In this document: one piece after another, positions 9,041-17,809 of the stretch
Numbering within the stretch: the first letter of the stretch is position 1
Layout of the letters: the number at the start of each line of letters is the position of its first letter
Assembly (NCBI RefSeq): GCF_004362895.1
Contig: NZ_SNXI01000018.1
Location: 1-49,311 of the forward strand
Direction: 5' to 3'
Source: Idiomarina aquatica
GTDB lineage: Bacteria; Pseudomonadota; Gammaproteobacteria; Enterobacterales; Alteromonadaceae
DNA: 49,311 nucleotides
Made by a program: the position numbers and the translations under genes
The notes under the pieces: model-generated
Told to the model about the DNA's origin: nothing
The model's input: the letters and a program-made list of their open reading frames with translations, nothing else
The model's database searches: none

Positions 9041-9277
9041 ATGTCACAAGTATGCCAAGTTACAGGTAAGCGTCCGGTAGTCGGTAACAACCGCTCGCAC
9101 GCACGCAATGCGACTAAGCGTCGCTTTTTACCAAACTTACAATCTCACCGCTTCTGGGTTGAAAGCGAGAAGCGTTGGGTTAAATTGCGTATTTCTACTA
9201 AAGGTATGCGCATCATCGATAAAAACGGTATCGACTCGGTATTAGCGGATCTCCGCGGCCGTGGTATCAAGGTGTAA
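9041..9277 (+). CDS. rpmB: 50S ribosomal protein L28
   Basis: This is a 78-residue large-subunit ribosomal protein. [17 protein letters not shown], the basic [11 protein letters not shown] stretch and the [14 protein letters not shown] segment are characteristic of L28. The reading frame is open further upstream to 8957, but the GGAG site at 9030-9033 and the conserved N terminus fix the start here. rpmG follows after 12 bases in the same transcript, as in most proteobacteria. Confidence 0.98.
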   Translation: MSQVCQVTGKRPVVGNNRSHARNATKRRFLPNLQSHRFWVESEKRWVKLRISTKGMRIIDKNGIDSVLADLRGRGIKV

Positions 9278-9289
9278 GGAAAAGATATT

Positions 9290-9445
9290 ATGCGCGATAA
9301 GATTCGTTTGGTGTCGTCTGCGGGTACTGGTTACTTCTACACCACAGACAAAAATAAACGCACCATGCCAGAAAAAATGGAAATCAAAAAGTTCGATCCA
9401 GTGGTTCGTAAACACGTGATTTTCAAAGAAGCTAAAATCAAGTAA
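9290..9445 (+). CDS. rpmG: 50S ribosomal protein L33
   Basis: This 51-residue protein begins [19 protein letters not shown] and ends [10 protein letters not shown], typical of bacterial L33. It has no cysteines, so it is the zinc-independent (C-minus) form. It is the second gene of the rpmB operon and is followed by a strong terminator. Confidence 0.97.
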   Translation: MRDKIRLVSSAGTGYFYTTDKNKRTMPEKMEIKKFDPVVRKHVIFKEAKIK

Positions 9446-9460
9446 TTGATTTAGAGCTTA

Positions 9461-9488
9461 AAAAAACCCAGCTTCGGCTGGGTTTTTT
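9461..9488. terminator. Bidirectional Rho-independent terminator after rpmG
   Basis: AAAAAACCCAGC, a TTCG tetraloop and GCTGGGTTTTTT form a perfect 12-bp stem. The T-run on each strand makes it usable from both sides: for rpmBG on the plus strand and for the convergent oxygenase gene (stop at 9512) on the minus strand. Confidence 0.95.
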
Positions 9489-9511
9489 ATTGTCTGTGAT
9501 TTAATTAACCC

Positions 9512-10141
9512 TTAACGGGGTGGATCGACGATACCAGAAACGCTGGCATTAATGCGGAACCAACCGGTTATACTAAGCCGGTCGCGGTTGGAGCGCAGGA
9601 CTTCGTGGACAAACTTTTCGCTTAAAAAGACCACTAACGTGCCGCGCTCAGGTTTGACGGTCTCTAACACCTTACCGCGTTCGCCATAAATGACTAACTG
9701 CCCGCCATCACTATCAGTCCAGTTTTCGTTCAAATACATGACGGTTGTCAGTCGACGGTTACTACGACCTTTAAACGCATCCAGATGCTTTTTATAGAAT
9801 GCACCTTTGGGGTAGTGGGCAAAGTGGCATTCGTAATCGAATAGACCCAAAAACAGATCGCGATTAATAGCAACCCGCAACTCATCCATCAGCTTAAGGT
9901 AGTCATGCTCGGGTTGTGGCTCTTTGCGTAACCACAAGATTCGGTCGGTGCGTACCAGAGTATTAATTGTCTGCTGCTCTGCCCGGCCAATTGCAGCCGT
10001 GTTCCAGTGTTGCGCGGGTATGGCGTTAGCGTGATCAAACAATTGCCCGGCCATCTCTTTAGGCAGGAAGTTTGGTACGATGCAGTAGCCTTTATCGCTC
10101 AAACTATCGAGAATATGATCAATATGCGTTAACGCGGTCAC
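9512..10141 (-). CDS. 2-oxoglutarate/Fe(II)-dependent oxygenase (prolyl 4-hydroxylase type)
   Basis: The 209-residue protein carries the complete facial triad of the 2OG-Fe(II) superfamily: His119-Leu-Asp121 in FYKKHLDAF and the distal His179 in KFVHEVL. Arg188 in DRLSITGWFR would bind the 2-oxoglutarate carboxylate. The domain matches prolyl 4-hydroxylase/SM-20-like proteins. The substrate is unknown. It converges on the L28/L33 operon and shares its terminator. Some bacterial enzymes of this superfamily hydroxylate ribosomal proteins, but the location alone does not establish that here. Confidence 0.88.
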   Translation of the reverse strand: MTALTHIDHILDSLSDKGYCIVPNFLPKEMAGQLFDHANAIPAQHWNTAAIGRAEQQTINTLVRTDRILWLRKEPQPEHDYLKLMDELRVAINRDLFLGLFDYECHFAHYPKGAFYKKHLDAFKGRSNRRLTTVMYLNENWTDSDGGQLVIYGERGKVLETVKPERGTLVVFLSEKFVHEVLRSNRDRLSITGWFRINASVSGIVDPPR

Positions 10142-10224
10142 TGCAATTTTATCCAGACGGAGTTATAACGGGAGCGAAATATAGGTTATTCTAAAGTCAT
10201 CGACAAGCGCTTTGTGAGCCTGCT

Positions 10225-10716
10225 ATGAAATACAACCAAAAGCGGACTATTTTCGGTATTACCTTAACTAAACGGGCCTGGAATAACATCCTCATTTATG
10301 CGGTTCTGTTACTAATGTTCTTACTTTATTATGCATCGCCTCGCGATAACGGTAGTACATCGGAACAGACCAACACCGAGGTTATGGGGTTGATACCCGG
10401 ACACCTGGATTTGCAGCAAATTATTATTGATGATCAGACGTTAGAGCACAGCAATAACGATTGGCGTTGTCGCCAGCCATGCTCGCTATCTAAACAGCAG
10501 TCCGAAAATGTGGCGCGTACCTGGCTTTCACTGCGGATGCAGCCGACTGAGCTGGAGCCTGCGGCAAAAGTGGTCGATGTGTATTTGTATTTTGGGGGCG
10601 ATCAAACGGCAACTGTGGAGATCTATACGGAGCCGCGTCTGTTGCTACGCTTGCCTCAACAGCAGCGGGTGTTTGAGCCGATGGATGTTACGATAGAGTC
10701 GTTGTTAGGTCGATAG
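10225..10716 (+). CDS. Single-pass membrane protein of unknown function
   Basis: I do not recognise this 163-residue protein. It has a basic N terminus, one transmembrane helix at about 20-38, and a periplasmic-looking remainder with a short linker (about 40-50) and two cysteines in WRCRQPCSL that could form a disulfide. No enzyme motif is visible. It lies 30 bases upstream of mutM on the same strand and may be cotranscribed, and it is divergent from the oxygenase gene. Confidence 0.75.
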   Translation: MKYNQKRTIFGITLTKRAWNNILIYAVLLLMFLLYYASPRDNGSTSEQTNTEVMGLIPGHLDLQQIIIDDQTLEHSNNDWRCRQPCSLSKQQSENVARTWLSLRMQPTELEPAAKVVDVYLYFGGDQTATVEIYTEPRLLLRLPQQQRVFEPMDVTIESLLGR

Positions 10717-10746
10717 TGGTACGAAAAATGAGGGAAGGAAGTACTG

Positions 10747-11568
10747 ATGCCTGAATTACCAGAAGTCGAAGTAAGTCGGTTGGGGATTAGCCCTCATATC
10801 GAAAACAAGTTAATCACGGCAATCAGAGTGCATGACGCGCGTTTACGCTGGCCCGTGCCTGAAGCGGTGCAGCAAGTGACGCAACAACGACTCATCAGCG
10901 TTAAACGACGGGCGAAATACCTGCTGCTGGAAACTGCCGCAGGGACGTTAATTCTGCATTTGGGGATGTCGGGTAAATTGCGCGTGGTACCGGCTTCAAC
11001 GACATTGAAAAAACATGACCACATCGAAATTGAGTTTGAACATGGCCAGGTATTGCGACTGAACGATCCGCGCCGCTTTGGGGCACTACTGTTTCATGAC
11101 CAGAGCCAATCGCCAATAAATGCCCATGAGCTGTTAGCTCGTTTAGGGCCGGAGCCGTTAACTGACGAATTTACGGCTAATTATCTGTTTAATTGCTCAC
11201 GAGGCCGTAAGCAAGCCATAAAGACGTTTATTATGGATAACCATGTGGTAGTGGGGGTTGGTAATATTTATGCCAATGAGGCGCTATTTAAAGCCGGCAT
11301 TAACCCAAAACGTCAGGCTGGCAAGGTCAGCAAGGCACGCTATCAGCAATTAGTCCCGTTGATAAAGCAAACATTGCAAGAAGCCATCGCACAAGGGGGG
11401 ACCACCCTGCGAGACTTTACCAATGTCGACGGCAGCCCCGGCTATTTTGCCCAGCAGCTTATGGTTTATGGTCGTGGCGGCAAACGATGCATGCAGTGTC
11501 AAAGTGAGTTAAAGGAAATTCGGCTCGGTCAACGCAGCACTGTTTACTGTACTCAATGTCAACGCTGA
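10747..11568 (+). CDS. mutM: Formamidopyrimidine-DNA glycosylase (Fpg/MutM)
   Basis: MutM excises 8-oxoguanine and formamidopyrimidines from DNA and cleaves the abasic site. The 273-residue product has the invariant PELPEVE N terminus (Pro2 nucleophile, Glu3), Lys57 in RRAKYLL, the GNIYANE helix-two-turn-helix region and a C-terminal zinc finger of the CxxC...CxxC type (CMQC and CTQC). It converges on bioH, with only 6 bases between the stop codons. Confidence 0.97.
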   Translation: MPELPEVEVSRLGISPHIENKLITAIRVHDARLRWPVPEAVQQVTQQRLISVKRRAKYLLLETAAGTLILHLGMSGKLRVVPASTTLKKHDHIEIEFEHGQVLRLNDPRRFGALLFHDQSQSPINAHELLARLGPEPLTDEFTANYLFNCSRGRKQAIKTFIMDNHVVVGVGNIYANEALFKAGINPKRQAGKVSKARYQQLVPLIKQTLQEAIAQGGTTLRDFTNVDGSPGYFAQQLMVYGRGGKRCMQCQSELKEIRLGQRSTVYCTQCQR

Positions 11569-11574
11569 TGCTGG

Positions 11575-12342
11575 TTATACAGCAGACAAGAACCTCCGAT
11601 AACGATTGGCGAAGTCGTGGGGTTGCGAGATAAACGGCATGTGTGCGCAATGAGCGAATACTTCACACTCCGAGTTGGGGGCAAGTTCATCAATCAAGTT
11701 AATGGCGGCTGCCGGCACAAGTGAGTCGAGTCGTCCATAAAAACGTATGAATGGTTGATTTATTTCACCTAGTTTGGCTCGAAAATCGGTCTCTTCCAGT
11801 AATTTAAGCCCTGCCAACAGGCTTTGTTGGTTTGCCATAGGCTTGGCAAACACCCATTCCCGAACTTGTTTAATCAGCGCTTTGGCATGCGGACTACCCA
11901 TTGCCTGTACGGCCATGAAGCGCTCGATGGTTTTGCCGAAGTCCTGATCCAATTGTTGGTAAAACTGTTGCATCAACGAGGCTTTAATGCCGGGCCAACT
12001 GGACTCTTCAATAAAAAAGGGTGATGAGCCAACTGTAGCGAGTGACAGAACGCGTTGCTGCTGGCTTAATGCAAGCTCTGTTGCAATTAAGCCACCCATA
12101 GACCAGCCCAAAATATGAAATGACTCAGGTAGCGCCGGTAAAAGTTGTTCGCATACGGCGGCTACTGAGTCGGCCAATTGTTGGTCATTGCTATCGCCAA
12201 AACCTGGCAAATCGACCGAGGTAACGCGAAACGAGTCGCTTAACTCGGGGATTAAGGTTTGCCAGACATTACTATTCATCCCCCAGCCGTGGATTACAAC
12301 AATATCAGCGCCGGCGCCGTGTACGGATTTGCTAATGGTCAC
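11575..12342 (-). CDS. bioH: Pimeloyl-[acyl-carrier protein] methyl ester esterase BioH
   Basis: BioH removes the methyl group from pimeloyl-ACP methyl ester, ending the disguised fatty-acid stage of biotin synthesis. The 255-residue alpha/beta hydrolase shows HGWGMNSNVW for the oxyanion region, nucleophile Ser81 in GWSMGG, Asp206 in GRLDSLVP and His234 in AHCAHMPF, a complete catalytic triad. It is divergent from gntX, a pairing common in gammaproteobacteria. Other biotin genes are not in this window. Confidence 0.93.
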   Translation of the reverse strand: MTISKSVHGAGADIVVIHGWGMNSNVWQTLIPELSDSFRVTSVDLPGFGDSNDQQLADSVAAVCEQLLPALPESFHILGWSMGGLIATELALSQQQRVLSLATVGSSPFFIEESSWPGIKASLMQQFYQQLDQDFGKTIERFMAVQAMGSPHAKALIKQVREWVFAKPMANQQSLLAGLKLLEETDFRAKLGEINQPFIRFYGRLDSLVPAAAINLIDELAPNSECEVFAHCAHMPFISQPHDFANRYRRFLSAV

Positions 12343-12371
12343 TACAGTTCTCTTTTTTGGCCCTTTGAAAG

Positions 12372-13067
12372 ATGCCTATGCTAGCTTTAATTAAGACACT
12401 CGCCAATAGAGTGGGAGCCAATAGTTGTTTGGTGTGCGGCCTTGTAAAAGTCTCAGAATATGGACTCTGCGGTGATTGTGAATGGGTTATCTCGCGCTGG
12501 TATCCGCGATGTCTTAAACACCTTGCAGAGCAACCCCCAACCAGCACGCTGACAACGGCTGATTACTGGTTTGCGGCGCTGCGCTGGACACCGATAACGC
12601 AACAACTCATTCATCGCTATAAAACCTCCGGGCAGCAATACCTGGCAAGGCCGATGGGACTATGGCTGGCAGCACATCTTGTCCATTGTTACTCGAATCA
12701 AGGCATAGCTTGGCCGGACTTAATTATTGCTATGCCGACAACGCAGGCAACCTGGCGGGACAGAGGCTTTCACCATACCGGGCTTTTGATGTTAGAGGTA
12801 TCAAAACATCTGCAGCTAGCAAATCAACCCGGATTACTGCGGGTTATCCGCAATGTTCCCAAACAAAAGCAGTTGAACCGTGTCGCACGTTGGCAAGAAG
12901 CACGTGGTAGTCAGTTCTGTACGGCAGATGTGTCAGGAAAAACGATAGCGGTGATTGATGATTTGATTAGTTCAGGAGCAACGCTGTCGGCAGCGGCTCA
13001 AGCGCTTAGGAAGCAGGGGGCTAAACAGGTACATGGCTGGGCGCTAATCTACAACGCCGGTGACTAG
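12372..13067 (+). CDS. gntX: ComF/GntX family phosphoribosyltransferase-like protein
   Basis: The 231-residue protein has an N-terminal four-cysteine zinc-ribbon motif (Cys19, Cys22, Cys33, Cys36) and a C-terminal phosphoribosyltransferase fold with the PRPP-binding [12 protein letters not shown] (about 194-205). ComF proteins support DNA uptake in competent bacteria, and E. coli GntX has been linked to growth on DNA as nutrient. The exact reaction is unknown. A second ATG two codons in (12378) is an alternative start. nfuA follows downstream. Confidence 0.9.
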   Translation: MPMLALIKTLANRVGANSCLVCGLVKVSEYGLCGDCEWVISRWYPRCLKHLAEQPPTSTLTTADYWFAALRWTPITQQLIHRYKTSGQQYLARPMGLWLAAHLVHCYSNQGIAWPDLIIAMPTTQATWRDRGFHHTGLLMLEVSKHLQLANQPGLLRVIRNVPKQKQLNRVARWQEARGSQFCTADVSGKTIAVIDDLISSGATLSAAAQALRKQGAKQVHGWALIYNAGD

Positions 13068-13093
13068 CCAGCGGCTTGCTATTACGATAAACT

Positions 13094-13118
13094 ATACCCT
13101 AGTAAATTACTCAGGTAT
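13094..13118. promoter_or_regulatory. Candidate type 1 IscR operator upstream of nfuA
   Basis: The 25-base palindrome starts ATACCCTAGT, has an AAATT centre and ends ACTCAGGTAT. It matches 22 of 25 positions of the type 1 IscR consensus as I recall it (ATASYYGACTRWWWYAGTCRRSTAT); the three misses are at positions 7, 9 and 17. Two more bases on each side extend the symmetry. It lies 16 bases upstream of the nfuA start codon, a position fitting repression of an iron-sulfur biogenesis gene by [2Fe-2S]-IscR. Confidence 0.7.
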
Positions 13119-13134
13119 AGAAGAGGCGAGCAGT

Positions 13135-13713
13135 ATGATTCGTATTACCGAAGCGGCGCAAAAACATTTTGGCAAACTCCTTTCCGAACAGCCCGATGGC
13201 ACCGGAATTCGTGTTTTTGTGGTTAATCCGGGCTCACCTAACGCTGAATGTGGCGTATCCTATTGCCCGCCGGATTCAGTCGAAGCAGATGACGAACGTT
13301 TGCCGTTTAATGGGTTCGATGCAATAGTCGACTCAGGAAGTGCACCCTTTTTGGAAGATGCGGTGATTGACTTTGAAGAACAAGAACTAGGTTCGCAGTT
13401 AACGCTTAAAGCGCCCAACGCAAAAGCGCGCAAAGTTGCAGATGACGCGCCATTAATTGAACGCGTGGAATATGTTATCCAGGCCGAAATTAACCCGCAG
13501 TTAGCCAATCATGGTGGCCATGTCATGGTCAATGATATTACCGATGACGGCTTGGCAATTTTGCAGTTTGGTGGCGGTTGTAACGGTTGTAGCATGATCG
13601 ACGTAACGGTTAAAAATGGCATCGAAAAAGAGCTTAAAGAACGCTTCCCTGAGGAGATAACCGGGGTTCGTGACATTACTGAACATGAGCGTGGAGAACA
13701 CTCTTACTACTAG
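13135..13713 (+). CDS. nfuA: Fe-S biogenesis protein NfuA
   Basis: NfuA carries [4Fe-4S] clusters to target enzymes and supports growth under iron or oxidative stress. The 192-residue protein has a degenerate A-type carrier domain (1-95) and a Nfu domain with the cluster-binding CxxC at Cys149 and Cys152 ([11 protein letters not shown]), the same residue numbers I recall for E. coli. The frame is open upstream to 13060, but the start at 13135 gives the conserved [13 protein letters not shown] terminus and has a GAGGCGAG ribosome site. An IscR-like palindrome lies just upstream. Confidence 0.97.
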   Translation: MIRITEAAQKHFGKLLSEQPDGTGIRVFVVNPGSPNAECGVSYCPPDSVEADDERLPFNGFDAIVDSGSAPFLEDAVIDFEEQELGSQLTLKAPNAKARKVADDAPLIERVEYVIQAEINPQLANHGGHVMVNDITDDGLAILQFGGGCNGCSMIDVTVKNGIEKELKERFPEEITGVRDITEHERGEHSYY

Positions 13714-13842
13714 GGTAAGGGGTTATACAAGTTGAAAGAAATTAGCAGGAATCGTTCGATTTTTTAATGTTAAGATAATGTGATCCCTCGCGAGTGTACC
13801 TAGCGTAGTGATATTTGCCCTAATCATTACGAGGAAATCACT

Positions 13843-14727
13843 ATGCGAGGAATCACTAAACTCAGTGTACTCTCTTTATCCCTTGTTGTCTTGTCCGGTT
13901 GTTGGCTGGATGACGATGATAGTGACCAAACCACGGTTACTCCACCACCTGAACCCGAAGTGCAATCAACTTATGTGCGGGTTCACCACACTTCGGCTGA
14001 TGCGCCCAACGTTAATGTGTTAGCTGACGGTTCGGCTGTACTTGAAGATGTTCCTTATCATGCCTCTTCAAACGTACTTGAACTAGACGAAGGAACCTAC
14101 TCAATCACTGTCCAGGGTATTTTACCTGACGGCACTACTGCCGACGTTATCGGACCGGCTGATCTGGAATTTTCCGGAGAAACGCGTTACGAGGTATTTG
14201 CCCTGGGTCAGGTCGCAGATGAATCATTGGAACCGTTGATCTTGTCGAACCCGGTATCTGCGGTCGCTGACGGTGAAAGCAGAATTCAGGTTGTTCACGC
14301 TGCCTACGGAGCACCAACGGTTGACGTTTATTTAACCGCGCCAGAGGACGAGCTAGCCAGCGCATCGCCGGCGGTAACTCTGGAATATGCAGCAGACAGT
14401 GGTCAGGTAGAGGTTCCTGCCGGTGACTATCGTGTGCGTTTAACACCAGCGGGCGAAACTACCGTCGTTTATGACTCAGGTACGTTACCGTTGGCTGACG
14501 GTGGTGACTATATTGTCGCGGCAACCAACAATGTAACTACAGGTGAATCACCAGTCACGTTACAGATTTCGACAACAGCCACCGGCACCAAAGATGCGGC
14601 TATCGGTCCGGTAGCGCTAACATTAGACGCCTTGGGTATTTATACCATTGTGGCAACCGATAGCGATGGCGGTGGTTTACCACCTCAGGTCATTCTGTTA
14701 GACGACTTGGCGCCAGCGCAACCTTAA
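13843..14727 (+). CDS. DUF4397 domain lipoprotein
   Basis: The 294-residue protein starts with a lipoprotein signal peptide ending LSGC, with the lipidated residue at Cys20. An aspartate-rich WLDDDDSD segment follows, then a proline-rich linker. The body has two tandem repeats (about 45-150 and 148-260) each beginning with a phrase like VRVHHTSADAPNVNV or IQVVHAAYGAPTVDV, which is the DUF4397 signature. The function is unknown, probably at the outer membrane. GAGGAA precedes the ATG. The last 30 bases overlap the end of the convergent MATE gene. Confidence 0.87.
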   Translation: MRGITKLSVLSLSLVVLSGCWLDDDDSDQTTVTPPPEPEVQSTYVRVHHTSADAPNVNVLADGSAVLEDVPYHASSNVLELDEGTYSITVQGILPDGTTADVIGPADLEFSGETRYEVFALGQVADESLEPLILSNPVSAVADGESRIQVVHAAYGAPTVDVYLTAPEDELASASPAVTLEYAADSGQVEVPAGDYRVRLTPAGETTVVYDSGTLPLADGGDYIVAATNNVTTGESPVTLQISTTATGTKDAAIGPVALTLDALGIYTIVATDSDGGGLPPQVILLDDLAPAQP

Positions 14728-16038
14728 CCATAGCGCTTGAAACAGACCGCGCATAAGCAAAAAGCCGCTCAGAGCCAGCCATAAACCATGGTTCTGTAGC
14801 GGCATCCCGGCCCACCACAAGGGTAAAAAGCCAAATCCGGCCGCAAGTATCATGGTATTGCGCATGCCCTTGCTCAACGATAAGCCGATATAAACCCCAT
14901 CAAACCAGTAACTCCAGTGACCGACCAGTGGTAATAGGATTATCCAGGGTAAGTAATTCTCGGCTTTATTGATGATTTCGGGTAAATCAGTAATCAGACC
15001 TATGATTTGCGCACCGAAAAGCCAGAATATCAGGCTGTAAAATACGGCGAAGATACAGGACCAAACCAAGGTAAGCTTACACCAGTAACGGATACGTTCA
15101 GGTTGTTGTTGTCCTTTGGCGGCGCCCGCCAGAGCCTCAACCGAATAGGCAATGCCATCGAGACCGAGCGAAATTAGCATCAAAAACTGCATCAGTACCG
15201 CGTTTACAGCAACGATATCCGAACCATAGCGCGCCGCATAGCCGGTCATTGTCGCCATACATAACTGCAATACCAGACTGCGAATGAAAATATTACCGTT
15301 TACATTGAGGTATTGGCTTAGTTTATCGGGGATTATTTTTAATAATGCAGGTGTCCAGTTCAATGCTTTTGCACACCAATAAATACCCACTAACGCAGTG
15401 ACGTAATCAGCAATCAGGGACGCCCAGGCGGCGCCGGCAACGTTTAAGTCCAGGCCTATGATCAGTACCAGATCCATCATCACGTTAACGGCATTGGTAA
15501 TAATCGCCAACCACATAGCGCGGCCACTTTGCTGCCGGCCTAACAAAACACCTAATGCGATTAAGATGGTAAGTGCTGCCGGCGCTGACCATAGGCGGAT
15601 GCCAATATAAGTGCTGGCATAGGGAATAAGTGCGGCGTCCGGCTGTACGACCCACAGTGAGAAGTCAATAATCCATGGGGAAGCTATAGCGATAGCGATA
15701 CCTAAGCCGATGGCAAGCGTCAAACCATGGTTAAAATGCTGCCGTTGCTCAGCCAGATTATCAGCACCAAAGGACTGTGCAATATAACCCGTTGTGGCCA
15801 TGCGTAAAAATACGGCTAACAAATAAATAAAGCTAACCACCATGGCACCAATAGCGACCGCTGATAAGTAGATAGCATCGGGTAAATGCCCTATGATGGC
15901 GGTATCAACTAAGCCCAGCATGGGGGCTGCGATATTGGATAAGATCATCGGCAGCGCAATCGCAAAGACTTTTTTGTGGTCAGTGATGGTAAAACCAAAT
16001 AAAGTCGATGGCACGATGTTGTCCTTAGCGTTGTCCAA
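14698..16038 (-). CDS. MATE family efflux transporter (DinF-like)
   Basis: The 446-residue protein has about twelve hydrophobic helices and the MATE hallmark near the start: ALPMILSNIAAPMLGLVDTAIIG, followed by LSAVAIGAMV. The arrangement is closest to the DinF branch of sodium- or proton-coupled multidrug exporters, and the substrate cannot be told from sequence. In E. coli dinF follows lexA; here lexA is about 10 kb away with sulA beside it. It abuts the start of the divergent NodB-family gene. Confidence 0.9.
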   Translation of the reverse strand: MDNAKDNIVPSTLFGFTITDHKKVFAIALPMILSNIAAPMLGLVDTAIIGHLPDAIYLSAVAIGAMVVSFIYLLAVFLRMATTGYIAQSFGADNLAEQRQHFNHGLTLAIGLGIAIAIASPWIIDFSLWVVQPDAALIPYASTYIGIRLWSAPAALTILIALGVLLGRQQSGRAMWLAIITNAVNVMMDLVLIIGLDLNVAGAAWASLIADYVTALVGIYWCAKALNWTPALLKIIPDKLSQYLNVNGNIFIRSLVLQLCMATMTGYAARYGSDIVAVNAVLMQFLMLISLGLDGIAYSVEALAGAAKGQQQPERIRYWCKLTLVWSCIFAVFYSLIFWLFGAQIIGLITDLPEIINKAENYLPWIILLPLVGHWSYWFDGVYIGLSLSKGMRNTMILAAGFGFLPLWWAGMPLQNHGLWLALSGFLLMRGLFQALWLRLRWRQVV

Positions 16039-16079
16039 TGTCAGAAAAAGTGGCTATCTGCAGAAAATGGGAGTGTAGC

Positions 16080-17177
16080 ATGAAACTGAAATCACTGGGG
16101 CTCGCGTCAATACTGCTGGTGGCCTGCGGCGACAGTAGTTCGCAGGAAGCCTCGTCTGTGGAAACGGCTAAAAAGCAGCCAGACAACAGTATCGCTGTCT
16201 TGCAATACCACCATGTGTCGGAGACGACCCCGGCAGTTACATCCATTACGCCAAAGCAGTTTAAACAACATCTCGATTACCTCGAAGAAAACGAGTTTTC
16301 GGTATTGTCTATTGAGCAAGCGCATCAACGCATAGAGAACGACGAAGGCTTTCCGGATAAAGCGGTGGTAATCACTTTTGACGACGGTTACGACAATGTC
16401 TTCGAACATGCTGCTCCGTTATTGGCTGACTACGATATGCCTTACGCGGTATTTGTTAACCCTGATTTGATGAAAGAGAGTCCATCTGCCTATATGAGCT
16501 GGGAACAACTCAAACAAATACAGCAGCAGGGCGCAACTATTGTTAACCATGGTCAAACGCATGCGCACTTAATCCGCCGTCGGGCAAGCGAAACCGAGGA
16601 ACAATGGCGGGAGCGGATGCATTATGACGTTATATCTGCCCAGCAGGCTATCGATGCAAAACTCGGCGAGCAACCTAAGTATTTTGCTTATCCTTATGGC
16701 GAATATGATGCAGAGCTACAGAATTTGCTCGATGAGTGGGGCTTTTTAGGTTTTGCCCAACACAGCGGTCCATGGAGTCCTTACAGTGATAAAACGGCCA
16801 TTACGCGGTTCCCCGCGTCGGGTATTTATGCCAATTTAAAAACGCTGGATGCTAAGTTGAAGAGTCGGGCTTTACCGGTAGCCGATTACAAACCCAGTGA
16901 GCCATTGATCGCTTATGACGATGAACGACCAACCCTGCGGGTGACGCTTGCGCATACGGACGGTCTGCAACAAAAGGCCTTGAGATGTTTTCAGGGGACA
17001 GATGTGTTACAGCCTACCTGGCAGGATGAACTCACGTTTAGCGTTAAACCTAAAGAAAACTTACCGATAGGGCGTTCACGGATTAACTGCACAGCGCCGG
17101 CAGATGCCGGCACTCCTTACTACTGGTTTTCAGCAGCATTTATTCGTCCGGATGCCGAGGGAAGCTGGCCGGATTAG
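16080..17177 (+). CDS. Polysaccharide deacetylase (NodB) family lipoprotein
   Basis: The 365-residue protein starts with a lipoprotein signal ending LVAC (lipidated Cys16). A NodB deacetylase domain follows, with ITFDDGYDN (catalytic Asp101 and metal-binding Asp102) and the HxxxH metal site (His157, His161), then FAYPYGEYD. This resembles PgaB-type or peptidoglycan deacetylases acting in the periplasm. A C-terminal segment (about 270-365) is not recognised and may bind carbohydrate. The frame is open to 16038, but GGGAG at 16069-16073 and the lipobox position fix this start. It overlaps sco by four bases tail to tail. Confidence 0.88.
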   Translation: MKLKSLGLASILLVACGDSSSQEASSVETAKKQPDNSIAVLQYHHVSETTPAVTSITPKQFKQHLDYLEENEFSVLSIEQAHQRIENDEGFPDKAVVITFDDGYDNVFEHAAPLLADYDMPYAVFVNPDLMKESPSAYMSWEQLKQIQQQGATIVNHGQTHAHLIRRRASETEEQWRERMHYDVISAQQAIDAKLGEQPKYFAYPYGEYDAELQNLLDEWGFLGFAQHSGPWSPYSDKTAITRFPASGIYANLKTLDAKLKSRALPVADYKPSEPLIAYDDERPTLRVTLAHTDGLQQKALRCFQGTDVLQPTWQDELTFSVKPKENLPIGRSRINCTAPADAGTPYYWFSAAFIRPDAEGSWPD

Positions 17178-17791
17178 CCGGCTATAATCGCAAAATCACG
17201 TTTAAGTTGTTCCATGTCGACCACCGGAATTTTACCTGCCTGGTGGTCGGCATTAAATATCGCAATGCGGTTGCCATCAGGATTAACCAAAATAATAGCC
17301 GCGCTGTGATTCACCAGATAATTTTCCTCGCCTTCTTCCGGAACCGAGTACATCAATCCTAAATCCCTGACAAACGGAAATAACTGCGGATGTTCTGCAC
17401 GGATACCGACAAATGCATCGCCAAAATAGCCGGTATACTCTTTTAAACGCTCCATTGAGTCGCGTTTAGGATCAACCGAAATCATCCACACTTTTACCGG
17501 TGTGTCAGTATGCTGCTGTAAGTTGGGTAGCGCGTTTTTCAAATCGGACATGGTAGTTGGGCATATATCCGGGCAAAACGTGTAGCCGGTAAAGAGTAAC
17601 GTCCACTGGCCTTTAAGAGCCTGGTTATTGATGGCGTCAGGACTCTCTGTTGACTGCAGCTGGAAGGGGGCAGGTGCCCTTGGCGGTTGATAGACCAAGG
17701 CCTCAGGCTCGGCCTTTGGCCAAAGCTGATAACTGGCAACGCCGATAGCAGCCGCAATAACGGCGGCTAACACGATCATTAACTTTTGCAT
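17174..17791 (-). CDS. sco: SCO1/SenC copper chaperone for cytochrome oxidase
   Basis: Sco proteins deliver copper to, or reduce the cysteines of, the CuA site of oxidase subunit II. The 205-residue protein has an N-terminal membrane anchor (about 4-22) and a thioredoxin-like domain with the CPDIC metal-binding pair (Cys73, Cys77) and conserved His162 in VNHSAAIIL. It is the last gene of the oxidase cluster, 18 bases after ctaB. Confidence 0.95.
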   Translation of the reverse strand: MQKLMIVLAAVIAAAIGVASYQLWPKAEPEALVYQPPRAPAPFQLQSTESPDAINNQALKGQWTLLFTGYTFCPDICPTTMSDLKNALPNLQQHTDTPVKVWMISVDPKRDSMERLKEYTGYFGDAFVGIRAEHPQLFPFVRDLGLMYSVPEEGEENYLVNHSAAIILVNPDGNRIAIFNADHQAGKIPVVDMEQLKRDFAIIAG

Positions 17792-17809
17792 CGATTGTTA
17801 CCTCAGGCC

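Noticed and set aside
13732-13779. Promoter TTGAAA/GATAAT before the DUF4397 lipoprotein
   Set aside because: The two hexamers are 36 bases apart, far beyond normal spacing.
14147-14446. 99-codon minus-strand frame inside the lipoprotein gene
   Set aside because: Proline- and arginine-rich shadow of the real gene, with no family resemblance.
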